From Steinernema hermaphroditum (Eukaryota > Nematoda > Chromadorea > Rhabditida > Steinernematidae): 64,000 bases of DNA. Under the pieces are notes generated by a model. It was not told where the DNA came from and did no database searches. It worked only from the letters and a program-made list of their open reading frames with translations. Location of the stretch: the NCBI GenBank assembly GCA_030435675.1, contig CM059623.1, positions 15,894,205 through 15,958,204 on the forward strand. Reading direction: 5' to 3'. Made by a program: the position numbers and the translations under genes. The first letter of the stretch is position 1. Each line of letters begins with the position of its first letter. Positions 44,464 to 56,500 of this stretch are shown here, in pieces.

Positions 44464-44665
44464 AAATAAACTCGTAAAACTCGTTAACTCGTAGTCGTCG
44501 ATTTTTTTAGAGCACAGCGGTCGAACCGGAAATCATCAGCGTTGTTATTTAATATTCAATACTTTGTAGACTTGTATGGACTGCCAGATTCCAAGGATGT
44601 TTCAAGGCAAACAGAAATTTATTAACTTGTCGAGCAATCAAGAATGATACAATGTAATAAATAAC

Positions 44666-45756
44666 TTACTCTTGTAAGTCTTTCGCGACAGAAAACCAGG
44701 CCTGAACATCGCTCGTTCCACCCCAGTAGGTTGTGCAGCGAATCGTGAGTATTTTTCCATCCCTAGCAGGGTGTTCCAAAACAAGCTGATAGTTACCGTC
44801 AACTGTGTGCTCTAATTTCTCAAAAAACTCACTGCATTCGTTCACGTCTTGTTCGGTAACTCTGAATTTGATTACGCGCTGCATTGTTCCCATGTAGGAA
44901 GTCGTTCTCCACTTGTTATAAGCACCTTCAAAGATTTGCCGGATATCGTCTGGCTATTTAATTGTAGCTCTAAGAAGTCGTCTCTCAGCACAAATTGCGC
45001 CAGTTGATCAGCCCAACTTGAACCAATTCCTTGCTTTCCATACCCCTTAGCAAGAAGTTTGCGCAGTGTTTTTGATTTGAGGTGGATGCTGACGAACTCT
45101 TCAAGAGAGGGATTGTCTGATACTTCAAACGTGATTGAAGTAAATCTGGGCTTCATCAGTTGCGTCAAATAAAGCGATTCTCCGGTTACTTCGAGATAAA
45201 TTTCATCGCTGAGATTATTGGCGACGCCTTCAACATTGTCGCGGTCACTGAGGTAAGAAGCATGTACCATATTTCGACCTAAACCGGTTGCTTCCACTTC
45301 TTCTGACTTTATCTCTCCATGGACGTCAAAGAAAGTCCTCTTTATGACGCCTCTTTCGTATACCAAACTGTCCAACTTCCTTGATTCTTCTCCCCATTTG
45401 CCGTCGATCTTTGCCATGTTGAAGAAGTTAGCATCAACGAAGAACGAGTTGGCTTCTATAGCGCCATTGTAGCGTCTTTTGACAGCAAAGGGCTGACAGA
45501 TAGAAATAACGTCCAATATGACATCGGCAGGCAGATAAGCGAAGTCGTTTGGCACGGACGCGTAAAAATGGGAGTATTCGGGATTCGAGCGAATGATCTT
45601 CTGACATCTTTCAAAGAGAGCATACGTATCTTCCTCTTCCTGGCGAACAAAAATGGGCCTTTTCACTTCAATCTGGCGCATGGCGGATAGGAGGTCCTTG
45701 TCCAGAGCAATAATCTCGGCAGATCTCTCCATTTTTTGCCCAATGAGTTTGCGCAA
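44666..45756 (-). CDS. Unassigned nematode-type protein, distant relative of the MD-x-VP family
   Basis: Minus strand, two exons: 45756-44926 and 44878-44666, phase 0; 347 residues. The 47-bp intron (AAG|GTGCTT...AATGCAG|CGC) restores one frame; without it the first exon would end in a spurious tail. The N-terminus is a long charged helix region (MRKLIGQKMERSAEIIALDKDLLSAMRQIE); the true start could be the inner Met at residue 9. A segment YLPADVILDVISICQPF near residues 74-90 resembles the start of an F-box. Further on, LEEFVSIHLKSKTLRKLLAKG recalls the FVKLH-type block of the genes at 23688 and 40184. I infer the same broad fold, but similarity by eye is low. TTTATT at 44618-44623 is a candidate polyadenylation signal. 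Function unknown. Confidence 0.75.
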
Positions 45757-47089
45757 CTGATTTTTGACGAAATTGTGATTGGAATTCGATTGCGATGCGT
45801 GTCTAGCACCAAACGATTCTTAATGCGATGTGTTGGCATTGCATAGGTAGGAATGGGCCACTGAAACTTGTACTAAACATCGACCATGGTAGTTTTCTTC
45901 CACTACAACAATCACATACAAGATACTTGTGCATAGTTGATAGAGACGATCAGACTCCGCTACGTCTGTGTCGAACCCCTACGGTCCCATGTCTGGAATT
46001 GAATCAAAATCTGTTTGCGGAATCCGCCTCAGTTCCGACTGGCAGTTAATCCGCTCCATCACTCAATGTGATTGGCTTATTAAAGTCTCCCAGCGGGCGG
46101 CGAAGAAGTACACAGGCATGAACTGATCAGCTGGTCCTTTGTGGTGTTATCCATTGCGAGAGTGGTCACTCTCGCTTAGCGATCTTACAAAGACGGAACG
46201 CATGTTTCTTTATCGTTTTGCGCCATCAGATACATCCGTTTTCTCGTGTCTTTTGTGACATTTCTTTTGTTAGACGGGTTGCTTGAGCAGCATCGTAAAA
46301 TACTCAGTCTCTACTTGAGCACGCTACATTCACGTTGGTATTCGTCAGTGGCTTTGCCTAAGACAAGCCTTTTTCTATTCGGAATGTCGCTTATACGTTG
46401 ACGGAGTAAATGAAAAATAGGTTATGTTGAAGTCGCTCAAGCTCTAGCGATGTGTGTTACCCAACTTTTGCCAGTGTTGGAAGTAAAACGACTGCTCCAC
46501 TTTATAGACCTCTTTCTGAATGAGTTGGTTGAGCGTTATAAGCTGTTCAGTTTTGCATAGTTACCATTCCGAACCAATCCTTAGCGGCGGTCGTGAAGCA
46601 TAAGCCGAACCATATCTTACCAAAAAGATCAGACACCAACGCACCGGCAACTCAAGCCTAAGAACGATGAAACTCCTGTTGCCATTCGAAGTTGCCATTC
46701 GTACCGGTTATTACTCTTGGGCTCACCGATCCGTTCGGTACGCTACCATGCCTCTACCGTTATTCAGATTTTCGCCGCTTCGGCGCCCACGTATACGGTC
46801 GTTACCTCCTACTTGGATATCGTACTCTAAGCAGAGGAAAGAATAGGAGCGGCGACCACGGTATTGTACCCTCTTTCTGGGTTTTTGTTTTTCTTTCACC
46901 CCATAGAGTTACTATGTCCTATTTGTTTCCTAAATCATCACATTTGATCTCGATCAGGTAAAACAAAAAGAATCGTCCGAAAATTTAACTACCAACGTGC
47001 CCTTCCCGAACCCTTTTAATTCCCAAATCAACCCAATTCGGTGGACTCTCAAATCTAATGAAACCCTCCATAACCCCAAAAGAACAGTC

Positions 47090-47700
47090 GTAAACTGGTG
47101 CCATTATGGATCGGCGCCGTAATTGCCCTCCGCGAAAGCGACCCCTATCCCGACATGGCTCTTCAGGCGCGTCAAGTGCCCCTATTGTTTGTCAACACTC
47201 TACAAATCAAAAGCTGTGCCACAAAGGCGCACAACGGGGGCAGATGCCGGTCTGCAAAGCCGCTCATCCTTATCGCTAATCTCATTAAATCCGCAACCGT
47301 TACCAGCGGCACCCTGGAAATGGAGCGAAGAATCGATTTGGTTGCGTCGTCTCCGTGGCGGCGGCGTGTTGCTAACGCGCGTCCCCGAGAGCTTCGGGCG
47401 AATGGGCCGCCATGCCGCCGGCCTAAAGTGTCGTTCCGTCTTGGCGGCGCGCGGGCGGACGTCAACTCAATATGGATCACTGATTTGAATATTCGTTCCA
47501 CTTTTTGTGAACGCCGCCAAACAGGTTTAAATTGGCAGTGTTCGGACGCCCTGTGGCGAAGCGGCTCATAATCGGGTGAGCATGCGTAGAAAGTGGTTGC
47601 CCCGATTATAGCGCCAAGCGTGAAATCGAGGCGAGGGTGATGAGTGATTGTGGCCGCTTTTTGCTTTGTTTGAGTTTGGCCTCTATCAAATGTCGTCATA
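47090..47700. other. GC-rich island, possible promoter or non-coding exon
   Basis: GC content is clearly higher than in surrounding DNA, with many CpG and GCC/CGG runs (GTGGCGGCGGCGTGTTGC). Overlapping long open frames occur in three frames on both strands, as expected for stop-poor GC-rich DNA. None has a domain or a consistent codon pattern. Confidence 0.35.
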
Positions 47701-48659
47701 ATCCGCGATGTTTACATTCATTCGACGCCAACAGATTGGTTGAAGCAAGTCTATGTGTGGAAGGCGTCACTTGACAGCTGGTATGAATCTATTGGAAATT
47801 CATGTTTGCCAAAGGACATCGACGGTGCAATTGGAGAAGGTCTCACTCTCAAAGCTTGCCTACTATCTGGATCCCATAATATTGAGAACGGAGATGATAA
47901 CGTTATCTCTTTTGCAAAGTAGCCTCCCATATTCGTATGAATGATCCAATTTTGACACAACCTATCCCGGATTAACGTGTGCCTATTTTGGGTTTACTGG
48001 TCAACCACTGAGTAATCCGTCAAAATCATGAAAAAAGAGGGTGAATTAACGGTCAACAGATCTGTCTTCCCTTCGACCTCTTCCACTTCTCTTCAATGGA
48101 AATTTTGGGGTTGACTTAGCCAAGTTGGCAGCCAAATCATTGGTCTTATCCCGTTCTTTTCGTTCTCGGCTGTCGGTATCCCCTTTGGCGGTTAATTTAG
48201 TTCATTTGTTAAATCCACATTTATACAATGTGTCACATCCCATTATCTTCCCACTCTTGACGCGATTCTTCTCGAGCACCATCTTTCCGTGCCACGCTTC
48301 TTCTCGAAGTCGTCGCGCCATCCTGTCGGCGGCCATCTTGTTATTGGAAGAATGGCGTCCGATGATAAGACGATACTATGCAAATCGCAAAATATAGGAT
48401 TGAATGAAACCCGTGCCCCTCCATTCTGTTCATTATGTCATGTTGGATCACTTCTGAACCATGTATCTGTGCTTTAAAGTCGATAACCTTATCTTTCTGC
48501 ACGCCTCTGCAAACTTAAAGACTTCACTAAGACCCTTCCGCCCCTCTACGATCCAATTTCGGACAAGGCCTACGCCTCAGTCAATTCCCCAAACTTGTTT
48601 CCTATTCCCATTTGGCTATCATCCCGCCGCCCACAGCTCATTGTACTCGCTTCCCTAAA

Positions 48660-48915
48660 GCAGACCCATAAATCGCGCCATGGACTCCGTGGAGTCTCGA
48701 CGAAGAAGAAGAAGAAGGCGAAGAAAAATCGAATTCGCTCCATGGCGCGCACACCGAATCGATGCGATTTTCGGTGGCGCGCGAGTAATTGTACTGCGCA
48801 TGACGCTTCCAGTTTGCTCGCTCAGCTGTTCGGAAGACGCACGGAATGGCCGGTTTCCGTCGCAGCCGTCGTCGCCGTCTCGCTATGTAAATGCATGACG
48901 CGCGATCGGTGATGA
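48660..48915. other. GC-rich island with a GAA-rich run
   Basis: Holds ATGGACTCCGTGGAGTCTCG followed by a (GAA)n run encoding poly-Arg, Lys or Glu depending on frame, then GC-rich sequence to GTAAATGC at about 48885. It could be a first exon of the downstream gene or a chance open frame. No homologous domain. Confidence 0.3.
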
Positions 48916-51900
48916 ATTAATCGGCTCTCGATGACTGTGAACCTTCCGCCGCGAGGCGTTCCTCTCGCTCCTTCGATGAGCACGTCCTTTGTGTTTGTTT
49001 TTTAGATTGAAACATCCCGCACAGAATGTGTGTGATTGTGATGTTTGATCTGAATAAGCTTCTTCTTTACACCATAGATTGATGTTTCTTGTTTATATTA
49101 TTCTTATTTTAGTACAGTACCTTCACTAAATGTAAATTTTGTTCTGTGACAAAAGTGATAAACCCTCCATGAATTCCATAATACTTATTTTATGCCCCTG
49201 TGTCAAGATTGTCTTAGAATCAGCTAACCCTGAGTGGAGAAGGTGCCTTTTTCGAGAAACCCATACCTTTCATCCCTAGTCACTTCCTCGGAAAACTGTC
49301 AATTTATACGTTCCGACGCCACATTTCAACACGGTAAACTGGTTCGGCGCGCTTCCTCAGAATGCGATTGACATCTGATCGGTCAAACTATACGGTCAAC
49401 CATGAGATCTTTGGCAATTTTGGCATTCTGACATAGCTGTATAAACATGGGTTTGCTCAACCGCAAAGCTTTACAGCTTGTTCCTAGAAAAAAATGCAAT
49501 TTTAGAGTGCAATTTTAGAGTGGTTAGAGTGCTTTTGAGCTTTTCTTTGCAACTGAAGTGCCATATCGATTTTTCTGTTCAAAGGGAAACGCTTCCCAAA
49601 AGGGAAACTTGTCTCGATGAGAAGACTCTTCGACTAAAAAGACATTCGAGAGTGCAAGTTTCTGTTGACAGGGAAATGCCTCGAAGTGTTATGTTTACAT
49701 TGACGAAGAAGTTCTACATAACAGTTCCCCGAGAAATAAGTCGAAAACATTTTTAGATTAAAGAGAATGAATTTTGGCAATCCAGCTCTTATCAAACTGA
49801 AAAACTAATCGAGAAGGATCTAACTGTTCTCCAGCAGGTCACATAAGGAGAAGGTAGAAGCCTTACAATCATTTCGGTTTCAATTCCGATCCATTTCATT
49901 CCGATCCCAATGCCTCAATGTCCGTTTTGATAGAATGTCACTTTTTTACTCCAGTTCAAAGTGTGTCACCATCAATTCACATCACACTTCTGTTTCTTTT
50001 TTTCTTGCAAAACCGATTAATTTCATATGAAGGACGTTTTATCTCCTAACAAGGTCAGGCGCGTTTTGTGGACCGATTTCATCCATCATCTCAAACTTAG
50101 AAGCAAAGACCAGGTTTGCGTATCAGCAGATAGCGTTCGTTCATTCAGACCTACTAATTATGTGATAAATTTCATCTTAATCCTAGGTGGACACTTCGGA
50201 AGACTGCATTGGAAATATTCTTGCATAAAACCATAAAACAAGTGTTTCTTTCGTTGCGTAGAATGATCGACCCACCGAGCAAGACAACTGGGCCGTCCTT
50301 TTTTCCTACTCAATTATCTCAGTGAAGCCAATTACGGAAAGTCGCCGCCTTTTCTCACAACGATAGAAAAGTAATGAGGCTCGTGTTCTCGCTCTTCTTC
50401 ACAGAATATGCCAGCAAGGGCGACCGAAACACTTATTTGTGTTGTTTGCATATATTCAGATCACGACTTGATCTTAAATTATAGATCTGAATACTTCTTT
50501 CTCTTTTCTTTTTTTTCATTTACTTTTCACCTATACCATTGGAAACCAGGTGCCGGTTGAACAACTCTGCGTATGGTCTTGTAATATACACTAGGAAATT
50601 AAGGACCACCTGCGGTGTTATCGCCCCGATATGACATTTCCACGTGGCGTTGACGGTGTCAGAGACAATTATGAATGAAAAACTAATTAAAGTGTGTTGC
50701 ACTATGCAGCTGGAACGAAAAATCGATTCTCTTTTATGGGCTAAGGTAGCCGATATAGCTGAGTTGGTTGCGTTTCACGTCCTCTTCCTATATTTGTGCG
50801 GATTTTGATCCCTACGAATGATCCCAATGAGTCTATCAACAAAGAATAAGATATTTAACAACATTTGGCTGCGAACATGCGTTAGATATCACTTTACGGG
50901 CTCGTGGGGATTACGGTATCTTACTGAAAATTTACTTTCGGTCAATTCTGATCCGGTTGAGCAAGGAATTACACTAACATTTATCAGTAATGGAACAAGA
51001 TCCATGATGGAGCATAAACAGCAAGTCTTGGGCAAAGATCGTTACGAAGGGCATCCTTTGAAAACGGAACATTCCATTCAAAATGAATTGCCCACTGATC
51101 CGGAGTCGCATCGGTCATTTTGTTCCTCAATTATCTCAATAAATCCAATTACGGAAACGCGCCCTTCCTTTCCCTGGCGACGGCGAAAAAAGTGAAAACG
51201 CAACGTTGTCCGTCGCAGCCGCGCTCGTCGCAGTTTGTTCAATATGTGTCGCCAGAATGCCCTTTCCATTTATCTCTTTTCCAATAGAATGGCTTGTTTG
51301 CCTGGGCTCATTCTGTACCACAATTCCTCGCTCTTCATCACGGATATTGCACTCATTTCTTTCCTAAACTTTATGTCTAAAACTAATTCATTGAAGCATC
51401 ATAAATCAGAATATTTCATTACACCGCGCGCATACCTATCGGTCAAGATAAAAGCCTAAAACGTGTCGTGGTGTGGTCATCAGACAGGATTTATAGCTTC
51501 AGGGGGTGCTCTGGCGAACGCGCCTTGCTCGCAAGAGGACAGATCGATCACTTCGCCTTAATTGTCCTTTAATGCGAACGATACTTTTTGTGGTCTTCAC
51601 GCTCTAGTGCAATATCGATTCTATACAAATATTGATTTGCAATTACTCCGTCATCTTTAGTTTTAATCAGTTCATATATGAGTGGACTGTATGCTGTTTT
51701 TCATAAAAATGTAAAAATTGAGACGTATAAATGTCGACATAAATAAACAGCAGTCGTATACGACCTCTGTATATGCTTTTGCTTTCAAATTAAGTCAAAG
51801 GCGACCCTAGACCCTCAGCCGCGTGAGGTAATTAATCTAATGGATAGACCCTGCGACAGATTATGCAGATTTGATTCAGTCATTTCATTTACTACGTAAT

Positions 51901-52722
51901 ACCCAAAGTAACCACCATCAGCACTCATAGCTTCTTCTTGTCGGTCTGCCTTTTCTGTCGTATGCTGGCACAACACCATGAGATCCAGTCCAGACGTTGC
52001 TGCTAGCCACGGAGACGGTCGTCTTCGAACAGCGGACTGTCAGACCTTTGGACTGCTCGGTGGCGCCACGACGAGAAATGTTCGGGCCTTGCGAGATTCT
52101 CTGCAGATTTCTCTGACCTCATTGTGTCGTGTCCTTTTTTCTCGTGTTTCCTTATGGAACAGCCGAGGAGGCACCCTGTTATTTGTTTTTAACCTAACGG
52201 TGTTTTGAGGATCCGTCCGCTATGCCGTGGACTATTGTGGTTTGCTCAGCTGTCTCGCTCGGTGCTACAACCAATGAATTTTTAATAGCCACTCTGTGCT
52301 GTGCTACTTCCTCCTTCTTTCACATGTTTTTCACTTTGAGTCGCTTTGTAAGGATTGAAATCAAAGAATAGGGATGTGGCTATCTTTATACAGTGCTTAC
52401 CTAAACATTGAATTATGGTAATGAGCAGTGTATTTAGCTGGGCCTGTTCAGAGGAGTCAGCACTCAGAGGAGTCTTCAGTCATCAAAGACAATATTCGAG
52501 GACATGCCTGTGGAAGCTCTGAAGTCACGAAAAGGACCTTCCGACGGGCTCGTGCCCAACGATTTCCGACTGTGAAGTCCCTGGATGAAATTCCGGTTCA
52601 AGAATATATTATGCTTATATTATGAATATAGTATGCATTGAATAAATTATTACATTCCAAGATTGCGCACAGAAAATTACGCAAGTTCGCGCGAAACTAA
52701 TGCCATTTAAAACCGATGCCAC

Positions 52723-52804
52723 ATTCGCGCAAACTGACCGATTTTGATTCGCGCAAACTGACCGATTTTGATTCGCGCAAACTGACCGTTCGCGCAAACT
52801 GACC
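52723..52804. repeat. 24-bp minisatellite, about 3.5 copies
   Basis: Unit ATTCGCGCAAACTGACCGATTTTG occurs exactly twice (52723-52746, 52747-52770), then an 18-bp and a 17-bp shortened unit, the last starting TTCGCGC. A diverged word (TTCGCGCGAAACTAATG) precedes it at 52685. The repeat carries the 4-bp palindromes CGCG and GCGC in each unit. Confidence 0.85.
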
Positions 52805-53598
52805 GGGTGTCTGTTTTAGGTTATGATTTCTGTATGGAGAACAGAAGGGTCTGTCACTATGGTACTCTGTGTACCTGTATGCGTCGTTGTCGGTGCACGG
52901 GAACGGATGCTTCGAAATATCAGATAAAATACAGACTGCGGGGGCATTGACCTGATACCTAAAAATGAAACGTATCCGCAATTGGCCACACCGACAGTGA
53001 TGATTTATTCGTCTTTAAGATCGGCATTTGTATTGGCATTTGTACGTGGTCATCGCTAATATTGAACAAGAATAACTGAATCCAGACTACCTAAGTCAGC
53101 CTAAAGATGATTTTAGACTACTTAAGAGGATGTAGAATGAGTCACTATGAGTCGCATAGACATTTCTCTTTTGACGTCTACCGTACTCATGCTAATCCTC
53201 CTTTGAATAACTCGGCAGAGACATAAGCTCTTTCGGCCACTTCAGATCCATTACATCTACGCTGCTCAAGCTGCTATTTTCACTCTACGGCCCGTTTCAT
53301 GCTAAACACTCGGCTCGGACCCTAATCCCTTCTCCGTGCGCAAATTTAAAATCAATGCGCTCCAAATCCTCCTCGAAAGTGCACGTTCGAAAAACAAGAA
53401 TCACATGTTCCCCACGGCCATAGTCGGATGCATTTGCCTCGCGCGCGCGAACATGTTTGTCGAGCCTTGTTTACTACCTCCTTCCCATCTTCACTTTAAC
53501 GATTTAGGAAACGCGAAGACCCCAAACAGCCCTCCTGGGAGTGGAACGCGCTCTCGGTGGCCGGTGATGCGTCGGTGAATTGAAGAGACGTTGCCAAG

Positions 53599-56500
53599 AT
53601 GGACTTCCAGTCGATGCTGGCCAAGTCGACGAGCGGCACGGCCGCCAACCGTGGACCGATCATCTCGAAAGCCGATGTAGGATTGAGAGTTCTTGTGGGT
53701 GGTGGTGTGAGTGGCACGTTGCGATATGTGGGTCCGATCATCGGAAAAGACGGAATCTTTTGTGGAGTCGAGTTGGACTACCCCGAAGGCAAACACAATG
53801 GAAGCTTTCAAGGTGAGAGACCTAATTTATGAAAACGCTAGCAGTGCGACTCCACATTACTCATTAGCGATCTGAGATCTTCCTTTATAGAACTTTTCTG
53901 GGAGCGATTTGACCATCATGTTCATTTAAAAAACCAACGATATTACGAAATAAAGTGTATAAACGAGATATACAACAGATCGAGACCATATATATGAACC
54001 GAAGATATATGTCTTGGTCTCATAATACTGATTATATCCTTTATATTGAATTGAACTTATCCGCCCTTATTTGGCAAAAAAAACCTGCCATCTTCGAAGG
54101 GAGAAAAGTGACTTTTTTGCTGAACTTCAATCTCTCCAAAAACCTTCAAAATCCGAAGAAGATCGAACGGATCGAACGAGTCCATGTTCGGACTGGTTTG
54201 GATGAGATTTATCGCGGCGTGAGACTTCCAAATTCAAAATCGCGAGAATGTTGCAATTTTGCCCCCATCTCCACACCAGAATAACGTTCTATTTGTTCAA
54301 ACTCCAAACAACAAAAAAGCGGATGCAATCATCCAATTTCTTTCTCTCCTTCAGGCGTCGCCTACTTCCACTGCCCTCCACAACACGGCATCTTCGCGCC
54401 GCTCTATAAAGTGGAGCTGGACGGCAGCGAACCGCCCCGAAATCCAGTGACGATTTCGCAACTGAAGAGACCGACGGCAAGTGGCCGCGCGCTCCTTCGG
54501 GACTTCTCACTCTTGCCTTTAGAAGCTGGTGAAGTCGTCCATCGCGACGTTCCGATCGCCCGTGCAATCCATGATGATGTCGGAGTCGTCTACCTCCACT
54601 CATATCATGGAAAACTCGACAGCCTCCACGTCCGGCGTGGACATGGACGTCAGCATGATGTCCACGGCTTCTTCAAACTTTTCCAACTTTCTGGATACAT
54701 CGTTGGTGAGTGAGTCCTGGGGATGTTTTCTTTGGCATATTATTCATGGAAAAGGAAGCAAAGCGTTGTGAAATGAAAATATGGATTTTCACGGCCCAGC
54801 GATTCTTTATGAGTAAAAGAGGATTGTGAAACGAGAAAAACAAGAGTTCTATTCTTAAGCTGATGGACTCAGTGAAGGGAAAAGTGCCAAATCCAAAAAA
54901 ACACAGCTGGTCAGGCATCCATGGAAATCCGTAGTGAATAGCATATAATAACATATCGGCTTATGATAGCAACATTTCACAACATCAATGAACGCGATAC
55001 GTAATACGAGACGTACACCACAGCTTCGATTCGATCCAATTGAGTCCATTTTTGAGCCCGCGGAGATATTATTAGAATCGCTGAAGCCGTGGATATGTTT
55101 TCACTTCATTAGCTATTAATGCCCTTGCGTTGAGTGGACAGCACAACACTAAGTAAACAATTTACTCTTGCCGCGATCTCTTTACAACTCCTCGCCGCAG
55201 ATTAACAGAAAAGTAAACAAACTTGCACGCGAAGCTGGAATCAACTGGAACGAACATTTCCACTGTTATGTTACTGGACAACATTTGTTAACACTGCTGT
55301 CTCTGTGTTGCTGAGCGCGCGTTTAGCACCCATAGTTTTTAAGTTGATATGTTCTTTTATCCCATGCACTCCCAACTATTGTTCATTATAAACGGATATT
55401 TTCAAACTTGGAAAACAGGTCAAAAGTAAAAAAAAATTGGTGCAGAACCAGCAGCCACCTTCTGCGAGCTTTTCACTCGTAAATTATGAAGAAAAAGTAA
55501 TGGTTATAATCATACACTCTTCGAACCCGGAATGACCCGGAATCAGTCCAGGGTTCAGTAAATCTCTTTCGGTACTTTTTCTATATGTTACATTTACAAA
55601 ACGTTTTCCCTGCAGAAGGATCCGAAATCTTCTGACTGATTCCGTGTTGAAACCGGGTGAATCCAAAATCCAGACATGTGTGCAGACATGTTGTGCAACG
55701 AACGTGCAACGAACGCTGTTGTTCTCAAAAGGACCAATTACGAACTGTCTCCTTAAGTATGGATAGCATCGAATTGTGAATATTTCAATAAGGGTGGCGC
55801 AAAAAAAAGTACATCTAGGCTCAAATCTGGAATGTCATTTTAGTGGACATTCCAACAAAAGACCTACGGTTAGATCGGTCAAAGTCGGGCAGCCGTTTTG
55901 GTAACAGAACTATGCGGGGAGAGGTTTCAGTGGACATACCAACATAAAATAGCATTTTCTATTCCCTCTATAATATCTAGCCGTCGAAAAGCTATTTTCC
56001 CTGCAGAATTCTGCGCTGCGCTTGTATGTTCTATACCGGCGAAATCAGTCAGAACACTCTATATTTTATTCGCTTCGGTTTTTCTTTCCTTGCTATCAAT
56101 CATGCATGTATTCTCATCCTCATCCCTTCATTCAGACACGAGGAACTGCCCTGTCACTTTGCTCTCATAGTGTATCTCTATTTTTACCAGGCCTATTCAT
56201 CAAGGGTCTATTTTTATCCTTTCCCCATGTCTCGGCTTCTGCTACTTTCCTCTCCTCGATTTCCCCGCTATAATTTACCTTTTTTCCCCAAATTTCCCTC
56301 TCACAATAATAAGCGCGCCGTATAATAGCGTCCCCTACACATAATTGCTGCTAATTTGCACTCCGCCACCTTTTTGCCCTTATCATCTGACAGGACGTTT
56401 CGACGTCGCTGTTGTCTCCGGGGGGACCTACGTTGCAATTTTTTCGGCGCCCACCGATTGACAACTGCCGTCGCGAAACGGCTAAGCGCGTCAACGAGAT

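Larger units (their letters stand above)
45757..53598. other. Long gene-poor interval upstream of the CAP-Gly gene
   Basis: No coding exon can be defended over nearly 8 kb. Features seen: GC-rich islands at about 47090-47700, 48660-48915, 51150-51250 and 51960-52110; a pyrimidine-rich stretch near 46900-46930; a pair of similar segments near 50310-50355 and 51120-51170 (CAATTATCTCA...CCAATTACGGAAA); and a minisatellite at 52723-52804. The islands may be 5' non-coding exons or promoters of the CAP-Gly gene, but there is no proof in the sequence. Confidence 0.45.

Noticed and set aside
44666..44893. Separate 75-codon gene at the end of the 44666-45756 locus
   Set aside because: A 47-bp intron with good donor and acceptor joins it in phase 0 to the large upstream exon, so it is the second exon.
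47172..47699. 175-codon minus-strand open frame in a GC-rich island
   Set aside because: Long frames occur in several phases on both strands there, as expected from a low stop frequency; composition is Arg-rich without domain or hydrophobic pattern.
54477..54713. Alternative reading of the CAP-Gly exon without the GC-AG intron
   Set aside because: The frame is open but gives a less protein-like sequence and leaves a phase that produces a stop in the next exon.
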